64,000 nucleotides of DNA. It comes from Diatrype stigma. Lineage: Eukaryota > Ascomycota > Sordariomycetes > Xylariales > Diatrypaceae. The notes under the pieces are model-generated. The model searched no databases, was not told where the DNA came from, and saw only the letters and a list, made by a program, of their open reading frames with translations. This document shows positions 20,090 to 31,121 of this stretch, in pieces. The stretch lies in NCBI GenBank assembly GCA_022225965.2, contig JAKJXP020000115.1, positions 1 to 64,000 of the forward strand, given 5' to 3'. Numbering within the stretch: the stretch's first letter is position 1; each line of letters begins with the position of its first letter. Position numbers and translations under genes: made by a program.

Positions 20090-22637
20090 TCAGCCATTAA
20101 TGAGGTTCCTCGCCCTCCGCCTCTCGTTTTCGTCGAGAACCCAGTGCATGTCATCGTCGCCATCGCCGCCGCCGAGCTCCTCCCACTCCTCGTCCTCCAT
20201 GTTGGCGACCATGAGGAGCTGCGTGACGCGCGCGAAGAGCTCGCGGAGGGCGTAGTTGCCGCGGGCCACGATGCTGACGATGCCCGAGAAGTCGCGCTCC
20301 ATGCGGATGGCGCCGTAGGCGGTGGCGCGGGCGCCGGTCGTCCAGGCGCGCTTCTCGAGCACGCGCGCCAGGTGCCGGGCCGTGAGGTCCATCAGCGTGG
20401 CGAGCGTGCGGGGCGTCAGGAGGCGCGCGATCGGCTTCATGAGCGCGTCCCACCCGCGCTCGAACTGCCGCTGCACGTGGTCGAGGACCTCCTCCTCGTC
20501 CGCGTCGCCCTGGCGCGCCAGCTCCGCCAGCTCCTCCTCGCCGAGGGCGTAGTCCGCGTCGCGGAACGTGTCCGCCATCACCTGCCGCAGCCGGAGCTTG
20601 ACGACGTTGTTGAAGAGGACCTGCAGGCCCTCGGAGAGGAGCTCGGAGGTCTTGGTCGAGAAGCTCGAGTTGAGGGTGTGGAGGGCTGAGGTGACGAACT
20701 TGGCGTCGTTGTCGAAGGGGAACGAGGTAGCGAGAGGGTTGGAGGGTGGTGACCCGTTGGGTTCATCTTGCTCGGTGCCTAGACGTGTAGTAATAATACG
20801 GGCTAAATACTCATTGGAGACGTCTAGACTGTTGATGAGGACGATGAAAGCAACTATCTTGTCTTCAGGCGGGAAACCCCCTTGGACAGCAGACTTGGGG
20901 TAGGATTCATCTCGCATTTTCCGCTGGACCATGCCGATGAAGTCGGAACCCAGGACTCTCCCTACCGCTGGGATAACCGACACAACCACTTCTCTCTGTG
21001 ATGTAGACATAGACTTTTGGAGGACTGCGCTGACAATATACATTACATCGTCCACAGCAGATATTATATATGGCGAGTTGCCGTCGATGGGCTTATTCAT
21101 GTTAAGGGATAAGCCCTGAGGCGATTCGTCTAATTGGAACGCCTTTTCAACAGACCTCCTGAAGAAGAATGTTGACATGACATTGTAAGGGGTGACTAGC
21201 CTCGCCGAGACTTTCTTGTTGAGATTCGATTTTGTAAGGACGCCTGGGATAATAAGACTTGCATCTCCAGAAGCTTCTGGGCCCTGTGCAAATGTTAGTT
21301 TCTATAGGGCTTGTAAACTTGTTCTGGTGTGGCTTTACCTTGCATTTTCCCGCAAGGAATTTAGAATACAGAGACCACCGGCCAAGCATAACCGCGATCT
21401 CACTGAGTAAGCCGTCGACTTCTTTCATATTTACCCCCTCATCCTCGCTGTTCCGAGCGTTGGTCCCACCACCTAACGCTGGCGAACTCATGCGAGGGGT
21501 TCCGGTAACGCCTCTCTGCGGCGGCAAGAAGCTCTGGACCAGGAAAGAGAAGGGGTAACTCTTGACATCCGTCAGGCGCCTGTCTACCCCTCTCTCGTCG
21601 CTCCAGGAGTCTAGGATGATGCCGCCCTGCACGTCGGCTTCCATCTGGAGCCTCTCGATGACCTTGACCATCTTGCCTTCGCCGTAGTGCCGCTCCACGA
21701 GCCCGCCGTGGCTCTCCACGATCTGGGCGATGTGCTCGAACAACTTCGTGAGGGCGTTCGCGTAGAAGAACCCGTCCTTCCGCCCCGTGCCCATCGGGGC
21801 CTCCTTGAGCGTGGCCCTCGCGGTGCCGGCGACGCCCTGGCACACGTAGCGGCCGTAGACGTCGAGGCCGACGTCGCCGCGGCCGATGAGGGGGAACAGC
21901 TTGAAGAAGCGGGTGACCTTGGCGCCGTCGCCGTCGGCGGCGGCCTTCTCGAACTCGCGCAGGAACAGCCCGCACAGGCTCTCGCGGGCGCCCTCGAGCG
22001 TGACCCAGGGCGCGTCGGGCACCTCGACCGAGGGGACGACCTCGGCGGCGAACCCGCCGCGGGCGATGGCCTCGGGCACCTGGCTCGCGCGCGCCAGGTA
22101 CGCCGCGGCCGCCTCCCAGTCCTGCGGCGCCCCCATGCTGCCCACGACGCCGTGCACGCACGCCTTGAGCTCCGCCACCTGCTCCACCACCGCCAGCGTC
22201 TGCTGCACCCGCTCCTTCTCCAGGTCCAGCTCCCGCACCCGGCTCGACAGCCGCCCCGCCGTCTCCGCCGCCGACGAGAGCATCCCGCTGCCGATCGCCC
22301 GCGTCGCGATCACCTGCGAGCCCAGGCTCGCGCGCAGCAGGTCCAGCCGCCCCAGCTCGCGCGTCAGGTCCGCCTGCGAGGACAGCAGGCCGCTGAGCCG
22401 GTCGGTTATCGTGGCCTCGCGGGCGTGCAGGGCGGCCAGCGCGGCGCGGACGTCGGAAAGGGAGGAGGCATTCTGGATAGAGGGACCGCCGGCCGTGGCG
22501 GCGGTGCTGTGACTGTTGCTATTGCTATTGCCGTTGCCGCTGCTGGTGTTCAGCTTATCTGGGGCGTGGCTGTTGCTGTTGCTCGGGGCTGCGTGGGCCG
22601 AGGAGTCGCCATTGGGGATGGTGGTGTTGGCGGACAT
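20090..22637 (-). CDS. COG4: Conserved oligomeric Golgi complex subunit 4
   Basis: Predicted 830 aa from two exons (22637-21339 and 21283-20090; intron 55 nt, donor GTAAAG, acceptor CACAG). The N-terminal 70 residues are Ser/Asn/Gly-rich. Then come LSDVRAALAALHAREATITD and a coiled-coil typical of COG subunits, and a helical body with VTRFFKLFPLIGRGDVGLDVYG, a well-known COG4 block. The second exon encodes the C-terminal COG4 region (MSTFFFRRSVEKAFQLDE, DDVMYIVSAVLQKS) and ends in a hydrophilic Asp/Glu/Arg tail. COG4 is part of lobe A of the COG tether, which captures retrograde vesicles at the Golgi and engages SNAREs such as Sed5/Sly1. Its length is close to that of the animal protein. GC content is very high in the first half and lower around 20700-21600. 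Confidence 0.94.
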
Positions 22638-23321
22638 TGGGACCCGGGTTCTGGGAAGCGCATAGCGAATGGTGAGATGTCGAAACCTCGATCTCGATGG
22701 GGTTGCTGAACACCTTCCACACGCTCTGTCATCAATTGGGTGATTCTGGTGACAGCGAGCCCTGGCAAGCGACAAGTTCTGTGAGCTGGACTCAAGCAGT
22801 CTTATGTAACTAGTTGTGTGTAAGTGCAGCAGGTTATCTCTGCCTGGTTGATGCCAGCAAATGCTCGGCTCCGTTGATGAATTAATTGAAAGTGCACCCC
22901 GCTATGTGCCAGCGTGGAATCCACCAGCCCCGGCACTACCGCACTGAAACACCCAGAGAATTGGGCCTTGAAACCCCTAAAATGGCGTACCTAGGTCGAG
23001 TCTGTAGGGCCTGGCACGCCTGGTTACCTGCATGCTCGAGCAACATACTGGCGGCTAGGGCTTACGGGAGCCACCTCTCTTCCATAGGTATCGGTAGTAC
23101 CTATTGTATGATTGTATGTACATACATACATACCAGGGCTGCCAGGCTTGGGCTGGCTGTGACGTTTTTTCTTGCATTAGTTCCTAGTTTGGTCCAGGTG
23201 CAGCTATAGACAGCATGAGTCAGTCTTTGTAACTCGAATATCTTGCATCTTGTCTTGAAATACTGAAATATCACATATAAGTGACTATCTGGATTATCAG
23301 GCAAAGCTGTCGTTCACATAT
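22638..23321. other. Divergent promoter region, COG4 / SUA5
   Basis: Shared upstream region of COG4 (-) and SUA5 (+). No supported gene. An open frame continues upstream of the COG4 ATG but has no start in good context and no family resemblance. Confidence 0.6.
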
Positions 23322-24866
23322 ATGTCATCTGAAGAGCACAAGGCTGCCAACTCTACGATATCCCCTTTCTTTGGAAAGTGGACAAAAGTTTCTGATAAGT
23401 TAAACGTCATATCAGTGAAGTTGGCTTCCAGAACCCTGCAGAGCGGGCTCATCAAAACTGTTCGAGCTGCATTCCACTCTAACAGCAAAATGTCCAAAGA
23501 CTTGCCCCAAACCTCGGCCAAGATGGCGACTAGGATACTTAAAGTGGCGGAGAAGGACTTAGGCAGGTTCAGGGAGGGGGATGGCCAGGAGAAACTGGGT
23601 ACATGGGAGGTCCCTGAGGCGGACTCACCCAGTATCAAAATCCTCCAGGAGACAGCAAAGTATCTGAGAACCAAAGATACCCCTGTGGCGTTTCCAACGG
23701 AGACCGTCTATGGGCTAGCAGCGGATGCTACGAGGAGTTCGGCTGTGAAGGGTATCTACTCTGCAAAGGGGAGGCCATCCGATAACCCTCTCATCATACA
23801 TGTCTCAGACCTCGAGATGCTGCGCGGTCTGCTGTCTCCTGCAACAACATCGCCTCTTGGCAACGGGGAGGCCAACGGCCACGGCGAAAAGATACCTGAT
23901 ATATACCTGCCACTTATCCACCAGTTCTGGCCTGGCCCCTTGACCATATTGCTCCGGAACCCCACGCCCTCCAAATTAGCCCCTGAAGTCACCGCCGGAC
24001 TAAGCAGCTTCGGCGCGCGCATGCCGGCATCGCCACTCGCACTCAGCCTGATCAAGCTCACAGGAGCGCCGCTAGCCGCGCCATCAGCGAATGCATCAAC
24101 CAAGCCGTCACCCACAACGGCCGATCACGTGCTAGAGGATCTAGAGGGTCGGATCGAGCTCATCCTGGATGGCGGCGCTTGCCAGGTCGGGGTTGAGAGC
24201 ACGGTCGTGGACGGCCTGTGTGATCCGCCTGTGGTGCTGAGGCCGGGCGGGGTGAGTATAGACGAGCTGCGGAGCTGTCCAGGCTGGGAGAGAGTTGCGA
24301 AGGCATACAAGGATCAAAGCGAGATTGGCAAGTCTGCCCCTAGAGCGCCTGGTATGAAGTATAAACACTACAGCCCCAAAGCTAGGGTTGTCCTTTACGA
24401 GTCCAGTCTCGCCGCCGCTAAGGATGGTGTCCAGCAAGAGGACCTGGAGGTATTTCGCAAAGGCTGGCAGGCGTCGCAGACGAATGGGACGGGAAACGAC
24501 TTGTTAAAGGTTGGCGTCATTCGCACACGACACTGGCAACCAGCAGCTGGGCTGCCTTGCGGGGAGTTCAAGCAGCGCGCGATAGTCAACGGCGGAGCAA
24601 GTAAGGAGAACTCGGCAGAAGTCGAGCTCGAAGTCCAAGAAGCCGATCTCTATACTCCAGAACATGATTCTTCCATCGGAGAGGTCCTAGGCATCAGCAT
24701 AGGGGAAGATACCAGGAGCATAGCACAGGGCCTCTTCTCTGCGCTACGAGAGCTGGATAGACGGGGCGCACATATAATCTTCGTCGAGGGTATAGGGGAT
24801 AACGAAGACATAGGCGCAGCGGTCATGAACCGACTGCGCAAAGCAGCTTCTCAGATTAGATCATAG
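23322..24866 (+). CDS. SUA5: Threonylcarbamoyl-AMP synthase Sua5 (YrdC family)
   Basis: Single-exon frame of 514 aa. The YrdC/Sua5 catalytic domain is clear: VAFPTETVYGLAADATRS, IYSAKGRPSDNPLIIHV (KxR substrate-binding motif), FWPGPLTILL, PSANASTKPSPT and VESTVVDG. The C-terminal Sua5 domain follows after APGMKYKHYSPKA. The enzyme makes threonylcarbamoyl-AMP from threonine, bicarbonate and ATP for the universal t6A37 modification of ANN-decoding tRNAs. The start is uncertain. ATGs at 23322, 23490 and 23523 are all in frame, and the 447-residue product from 23523 (MATRILKV) is nearest the yeast length of 426. The extra N-terminal part includes a basic stretch (VKLASRTLQSGLIKTVRAAF) resembling a mitochondrial presequence. 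Long and short forms could serve mitochondria and cytosol, but that is inference. Confidence 0.93.
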   Translation: MSSEEHKAANSTISPFFGKWTKVSDKLNVISVKLASRTLQSGLIKTVRAAFHSNSKMSKDLPQTSAKMATRILKVAEKDLGRFREGDGQEKLGTWEVPEADSPSIKILQETAKYLRTKDTPVAFPTETVYGLAADATRSSAVKGIYSAKGRPSDNPLIIHVSDLEMLRGLLSPATTSPLGNGEANGHGEKIPDIYLPLIHQFWPGPLTILLRNPTPSKLAPEVTAGLSSFGARMPASPLALSLIKLTGAPLAAPSANASTKPSPTTADHVLEDLEGRIELILDGGACQVGVESTVVDGLCDPPVVLRPGGVSIDELRSCPGWERVAKAYKDQSEIGKSAPRAPGMKYKHYSPKARVVLYESSLAAAKDGVQQEDLEVFRKGWQASQTNGTGNDLLKVGVIRTRHWQPAAGLPCGEFKQRAIVNGGASKENSAEVELEVQEADLYTPEHDSSIGEVLGISIGEDTRSIAQGLFSALRELDRRGAHIIFVEGIGDNEDIGAAVMNRLRKAASQIRS

Positions 24867-25028
24867 ACTCTAATGGATAAAACAGCCCGGCTTCCGCTCT
24901 CATTCGATGATATCCCCGTAGCAGCAGTAGTAGTAGAAAAAAAGTAACGAATAACATGAATTTTTACCAACGCCGTGCCGCGATAGACGAAACTGCTTTA
25001 TCCCCACACCCACCGGCTTCGATATACC

Positions 25029-25775
25029 TCACAGTCCCTGCCGTAGCCAGTCCGTCAGCTTAGCCTTTCCGAGCTGCGCCAGATTGTTCACGCCCTGCTC
25101 GCTGAGGTCGATGCGACTCAGGTTGACGTCCTGCGTGGGCGCCCTGGAGACGCGCTGCACGATGATGGTCGGGTCCGTCTCGAGAATGATGCCGTCATCT
25201 ACGATCTCGTCGATGGCCAGCGACACCAGGTCATAGCTCTCGATTATCGTTCTTCGGTCTACGGATTGCCTGTTGTTCGTTGTTTAGTCCCGGTGCATTC
25301 TTGCCTTCTCAGGAGGCGAGAGAGCCAGCGCTTACTTGAAGAGGAGGTGGAGAGAGTCTCGGAGGGAGAGTATGACGTTGTATAGCAAGATTTCGTTCTC
25401 GTCCACACCACCGACGACGTACATCATGACATCGGACTCCATCTTGTACAGCACAATCCGGTTGTCATCTGTCATAGCATATACATGGTCAGCCTTCATC
25501 AACAAGAGCCCAGAAATGGGGCAACGGGACAAGTGGAGAAGGGACAAGGGAGACGCACAGAGGATGATATCACCAGTCTGCTTTGCCGTTTTCTCCAATA
25601 GCCCCTTCTCGAAAGCCTTCTGGGACTTGACATCGGGGTATGGGTTGGCCGAGGCACCCGATGCATTCGGCGCATGGTGGGGTGCGTCGTAGTACTTCGC
25701 GAATATCCGCGAGCCATCGTCGACGCTGAGGATTATGATGGCATTGACGGAGAACAGGGACATTCCAGGAGCCAT
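25029..25775 (-). CDS. RET3: Coatomer (COPI) subunit zeta
   Basis: Predicted 196 aa from three exons: 25775-25559, 25468-25336, 25269-25029 (introns 90 and 66 nt). Splicing rebuilds the longin-like zeta-COP core: FSVNAIIILSVDDGSRIFAK, GDIILYDNRIVLYK, MYVVGGVDENEILLYNV and SYDLVSLAIDEIVDDGII. A C-terminal tail ends in LTDWLRQGL. Zeta-COP pairs with gamma-COP in the F-subcomplex of the COPI coat that drives Golgi-to-ER retrieval. Family length is about 177-200 aa, so the model is complete. It is divergent from MCM4, with 664 bp between the start codons. Confidence 0.95.
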
Positions 25776-26439
25776 CTTGGGCGGTGTATGTGAGGGGACC
25801 TCCTGGTTTGAACAAGGTCGCTTTCGTAGATATGGAGGTGACGCCGGGGTTCGTAGACGGGTTCGTGATACGTCGCCGTGTTCAGGTTGGATTACCTACT
25901 TACTTAGTAGATGCTACTGTAGGTAATGTCCAAGTCCCAATGCCAAGGTGCATGTGGCATCTCAATTGGAAAATGGATTAAGCGATTCCGCTTTGAACTT
26001 GAGTCCACCCAGTGTCCAGGTGTTGACTAACAGCCCTGGTATGTATAGGACCACTTAAGCCTTATATGGCTAATGGTTACTTAGGTGCCTATTCTCCCCT
26101 GTAAGTCTTATCTTGTCTTATCGCAATCAACTAGTAATGTAGGTACCTGGGTACTGTACCTATGAAGAGTTATGCAGCTGCCCTTTACCCTACATAAGCT
26201 AATATGGGTCTTCATAACTTCCACTTTACGCGAAAAGTCGCGTTGCTCCCGCCTATCACGCGTTTCTGGTCAATTTCACGCGGTTGCCCCGGTGCATTAA
26301 CTATGCAAATCCACATATCCACACATCCACGTCTGTTATTTTCCCCCTTGCCCATCGATTTTCCCCAACAATCGTCACATAGAGCGGCCCCTGATACAAA
26401 GTCATAACGCAGAGAAGACTACACGCATCATCATCCAAC
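25776..26439. other. Divergent promoter region, zeta-COP / MCM4
   Basis: Shared upstream region containing the cell-cycle-type motifs listed separately at 26228-26263. No gene is supported within it. 25900-26160 carries GGTA/TACC-rich short motifs common in this window's intergenic DNA. Confidence 0.65.
26228..26263. promoter_or_regulatory. SCB-like and Mlu1-box (MCB) elements upstream of MCM4
   Basis: CGCGAAA at 26229-26235 fits the SBF consensus CRCGAAA. ACGCGT at 26258-26263 is a perfect Mlu1 cell-cycle box. They lie about 205 and 177 bp upstream of the MCM4 ATG. In fungi these sites are bound by SBF/MBF-type (Swi4/Mbp1-Swi6) complexes that drive G1/S transcription of replication genes, including MCM genes in some species. 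Function here is inferred from motif and position only. The CpG-rich surroundings make chance matches possible. Confidence 0.5.
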
Positions 26440-29400
26440 ATGTCTTCCCCTTCTCAGCGTCGTTCACAACGCAATTCGCAGTCTGCGACTCCCAGCCGGA
26501 ACACGCGAAGCTCACAGGCTGGCCGTAGTAGCCCCGCGAACGGTAATGCCAATGCACCACCGCAAGCCGGGGGCACTCCCCGCAACACTCGCGGTTCACA
26601 GCTGGCATCAAGCCCTCTATTCTACCAGTCCTCTCCAGCGAATGGAAATAGCGATGTGTCGACTCCCTTACGCCAGAACACCAACAGTCAGAGCACGAAT
26701 GGCAATCACGATGCCGCCCCTAGCTCGCCCTTGCGCGGCATGTCCAACTCCCAGTCCCAGTCCCAAGATGCCATGCAAACCGACGGTGACCGGACACCGC
26801 GAGCAAGCGGAACCTTAGGTGGTAGGTTGAAGCATCCCAATTATGCGCTGGTCAATGGCGCGGCTAAACATTCTATCAGAATCCTCTCCTATTCGATACG
26901 AACCAAGCTCCAGCCCCGGCCGAAACTTGCACCCTCAGTCAGACCTCCGAAGTGACAGCAGCGCTCTATTCGTCGGCACATCGCGTACTCCGAGAGCTAG
27001 AACCAGCCGCAGAGGTGACATCAACTCGGAAGTACTCAGTGGTGGTACCCCTCGAGCTGGTAACAGGGTCATCCTTGATGATGCTGGCCGAGTTGTCCGA
27101 GAGATACACTCAGACGCAGCATCGTTCTCTAATCTGAATCCCAACACCTCCGAGGCCGATCACTTGGGTGGTCAGGACAATGCAACTATCTGGGGTACAA
27201 CGGTCTCTATCGATGATACATATGCCTCCTTCAAGGATTTCTTGAGGAATTTTACCAAGAAATATCGAATGTGGGCCGAAGGGATGACGACTGCGCAAAC
27301 GGATGCTGACCCTGATGCAAACACAAAGGTCTACTGGGAAGAGCTTCAGAATATGCTTATCCTCGGCCAGCGAATTTTATATGTCGATATTCGTGATTTC
27401 AAGCTTTACCCGCCGACCAGAAAGATGTGGCATCAAATTCAGCATTACCCCCAGGAAATCGTGCCGCTTATGGACCAGTCCGTGCATGATCTTATGATAG
27501 AGTTTGCACAGGCAGAGATGGCTAGACAGAGAAGTCAGAGCAATGGAGCCTCGGTTGCCCAGCGGAGTTCAGCGCCAAGCTCTGATATGCAGTTTCCAAG
27601 CTCGGAGAGAAGTGAGGAACCCCAACCATCCCAACGACCTCAACAAGGCCCAACGCTAGAGGAGAAGGTCATGGATCAGACATACATGACTCGGCCATGG
27701 GGCTTGGACAAGGTCACCAACCTACGAGACCTCAACCCCTCAGACATGGACAAACTGATCTGTATCAAGGGGTTGGTTATTCGGACCACGCCCGTCATCC
27801 CAGACATGAGACAGGCGTTCTTCCGATGCAACGTCTGCAGTCACTCTCTCCTTGTTGGGCTAGACCGTGGCAAGATCCGAGAGCCCATCGAGTGCCCTCG
27901 CCCTCTATGCAATTCCAAAAACTCCATGCAAATTATCCATAATCGCTGCGAGTTTGAGGATAAGCAGGTCATCAAACTACAGGAAACACCTGATGCCGTG
28001 CCTGCAGGTCAGACGCCGCATTCCGTCTCGGTGTGCGTCTATAACGAGTTGGTCGACTTCTGCAAAGCTGGTGATCGCATCCAAATCACGGGGATTTTCC
28101 GTGTCAGCCCAGTGAGAGTAAACCCGCGCATGAGGACGGTGAAGAGCATCTTCAAGACGTTCGTTGATGTTGTCCACGTTGCCAAGGTGGACAACAAGCA
28201 ACTCGATGCAGATCCCTCAACCCTGGATGAGGAATCCAATGACCCGGAAAACAATATCGAGGAGTCGAGGAAGATTACGCCAGAAGAGGAAGAGAAGATA
28301 AAGGCGACTGCTGCTCGCCCGGATATCTACGAACTTCTCTCCCGGTCGTTAGCCCCATCTATTTACGAGATGGACGACGTAAAGAAGGGAATCTTGTTGC
28401 AGATGTTCGGAGGAACAAACAAGACCTTCCAAAAAGGAGGTAGCCCCAAGTACCGTGGTGATATCAACGTGTTGCTCTGTGGTGACCCGTCGACTGCGAA
28501 GTCTCAACTACTCAAATATATACATAAGATCGCTCCCCGAGGTGTCTATACCAGCGGTAAGGGATCTTCAGCTGTCGGTCTTACTGCATACGTCAGCCGC
28601 GACCCCGAGACCCGGCAACTGGTGCTCGAATCCGGTGCATTGGTTCTGTCCGATGGTGGTGTCTGCTGTATCGATGAGTTTGATAAGATGTCAGATGCCA
28701 CTCGCTCGGTCTTGCACGAAGTTATGGAACAGCAAACGGTGTCTGTAGCCAAGGCTGGCATCATCACCACGCTGAATGCGAGAACAAGCATTTTAGCCTC
28801 AGCTAATCCTATCGGCTCCCGATACAATCCCGATCTCCCGGTGCCGCAAAACATCGACCTACCACCGACGCTTCTTTCTCGATTCGACCTGGTGTACTTG
28901 ATTCTTGACCGGGTGAATGAATCGAACGACCGCAAAATGGCCCGCCACTTGCTCTCCATGTACTTGGAAGACAAGCCGCAGTCGGCGGCTTCGGCCGATG
29001 AGATCCTGGTAAGTTCATACCTTATAAGGGAAACGTGAAACTTATGGAGAAAAACATCTACTGACAACCCATCCGATCCAGCCCGTTGAGTTCCTTACGG
29101 CCTACATCTCGTACGCGCGCGCACACGTGCACCCGACGCTGTCGCAGGATGCGTCGCAGGCGCTGGTGGACGCGTATGTGAACATGCGCAAGCTGGGGCA
29201 GGACGTGCGGGCGGCGGAGAAGCGGATCACGGCGACGACGCGGCAGCTCGAGTCGATGATCCGCTTAGCCGAGGCGCACGCCAAGATGCGGCTCGCCGCG
29301 GTGGTGACGCGGCACGACGTGCTCGAGGCCGAGCGCCTCATCCAGTCGGCCCTCAAGACGGCCGCCACCGACGCCCAGGGCCGGATCGACATGAGCCTCC

Positions 29401-29672
29401 TGACCGAGGGCACCAGCGCCGCCGAGCGCAAGCGTCGCGCCGACCTCAAGGCCGCCGTCCTGCGCCTCCTCGACGACATGGCCTCTTCCGGCGGCGCCGG
29501 CCAGAGCGTCCGCTTCTCCGACGCCAGCCGCCGCCTCAACGAGGCGGCTAGCGCCCCGGTCGAGCCCGCCGACTTCGCCGAGGCCGTCCGCGCCCTCGAG
29601 ATGGAGGGCCTGGTTATGGTCAGTGGCGACGGCGCGCGGAGGAGCGTTCGGCGCGTCACTGGTGTTGCGTAG
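26440..29672 (+). CDS. MCM4: DNA replication licensing factor Mcm4 (Cdc54)
   Basis: Predicted 1033 aa from three exons: 26440-26821, 26880-29008, 29082-29672 (introns 58 and 73 nt). Residues 1-150 are Ser/Asn/Gln-rich with many SP/TP sites, typical of the regulated Mcm4 tail targeted by DDK and CDK. The core has a zinc-binding site (C444, C447, C466, C471). The AAA+ ATPase follows: Walker A GDPSTAKSQ at about 662, Walker B CIDEFDKM at 724-731 and arginine finger SRFDL with R795. A C-terminal winged-helix region is encoded by the last exon. Mcm4 is a subunit of the Mcm2-7 replicative helicase. The donor at 26822 (GTAGGT) was preferred over GTGGTA three bases upstream. The last exon is far more GC-rich than exon 2. 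Confidence 0.97.
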
Positions 29673-31121
29673 ACGTGACTACGGAAATACCTACTGAAGA
29701 GTACTAGGAATGGGTTGGAATGGAATGAATGAACAGGGCTACAGGGCTGGATTGGACGACCGCATGTATGGTATGAGCCTCTGCTTTTGTGTTGTCATGA
29801 GACGAGTAATTATTTGCCTACGAATGATCACGCTTTTGGCGTTGATGGGATGAATATATATATACATATGCTGCCTTGTGACCACAGACCGGAGACCTGA
29901 TATGAGCTATGGAAAATGTAGAGCGACGTAGAGCAACGGTAATGGCGTAGTGTAGTTAGCATCTCATGCGAACATGCATAGTTCAAGGGTTTCAACTAGC
30001 CGCTACACCTACAGGCGTCGCATCACTTCCACCTTGATACTATCTAGCCTGCTCGTGTGCTATGCAGCTGGCTCTCATTTCACCGACAGTATCAACTGCC
30101 CACTCTCCCACTCTATCTCCAGGAGGCTATATGTCTTGGCACTTGATCTGGTGGAGATAACGACTGACCTGCCCTTCCAGACTTGAAGTGCTATGGTTAT
30201 ACTTGAGCACGATAGATAATTGCAAGTTGGCTCATCTGCTTTTGTGTTTGTTTACCCCTGAAGCTATAATTTAAGTATCTGTCTCCACCTTTAGATATCG
30301 CCAATTTCACATTCGATATCTCAGGACAAGTCGGGCGAGTGAATCTAGCGCTAAATAACAAGTCAATGTAGATAAGTAAGTTGAAGCATACGTGGACAAG
30401 AAAGGGGAACCATAATAATCCAGCATAAGATAAAGCGTACCTACCGGTAGTTTCTACTAGCAATGCACGAAGTTACGCTGTTGTAGATCTTAAGCCCGGA
30501 AAAGCCCCCCTTTTATTCCCTTCTTTTTTGGTGTCCTGTAACGGACGCCCCTCCCGATTCCCGAATGCGAAGAATAAAACCGGAGGCCGTGTCCAGTTTT
30601 CGGTCCGTCGACGGCTTTTCATTGGCGCCAATGACGTCAAGCCTGCAGTCCCCGCGTCTCACAGAAAATGGGTTCCCTACTGGAGTAAAGCCGCTTTACA
30701 GGCCGCGCGACGGAACGACACGTAAACTTACTGTATGTAGCACAGCGTGGGCCGCGCGAAAGCGGCTGCGTACGTACGGAGGGAGGTGGGAGGAGGGGAG
30801 CAGGGAACAGCGATCAGAGCAGAAAGCAGAGGGTAGAGAACAGAGAGATTTTCAGGGTCGGGTGCCTGGACTAATAAATGTACATAGGTCGGTCGGTCGG
30901 TCGGTCATCGTTCCAATTCACCCCCGTGTTGTCCGTCGTTCCTCTCTTGCTTGCTTAACCTTATAACCTACCTAGGTACCCTACGTCTACGTACTTCCTT
31001 TTATATACGTAAACACCGGCAAACTCCAGGATCGATCGACCAGCCATTGGTCGCTCACTAGATTATAACACACCCATCACTCGCTACCTAATTACAGACA
31101 CTCGTCATCTCCAACCACATC
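29673..31121. other. Intergenic region between MCM4 and the GH2 gene
   Basis: About 1.45 kb, first AT-rich (MCM4 3' flank), then GC-richer with a pyrimidine-rich region before the GH2 ATG. Contains a (GGTC)5 microsatellite at about 30887-30906. Short frames at 30528-30966 show no protein-like features. Confidence 0.6.

Noticed and set aside
21687..22709. 340-codon plus-strand frame
   Set aside because: Antisense to COG4 exon 1, which has clear family motifs on the minus strand.
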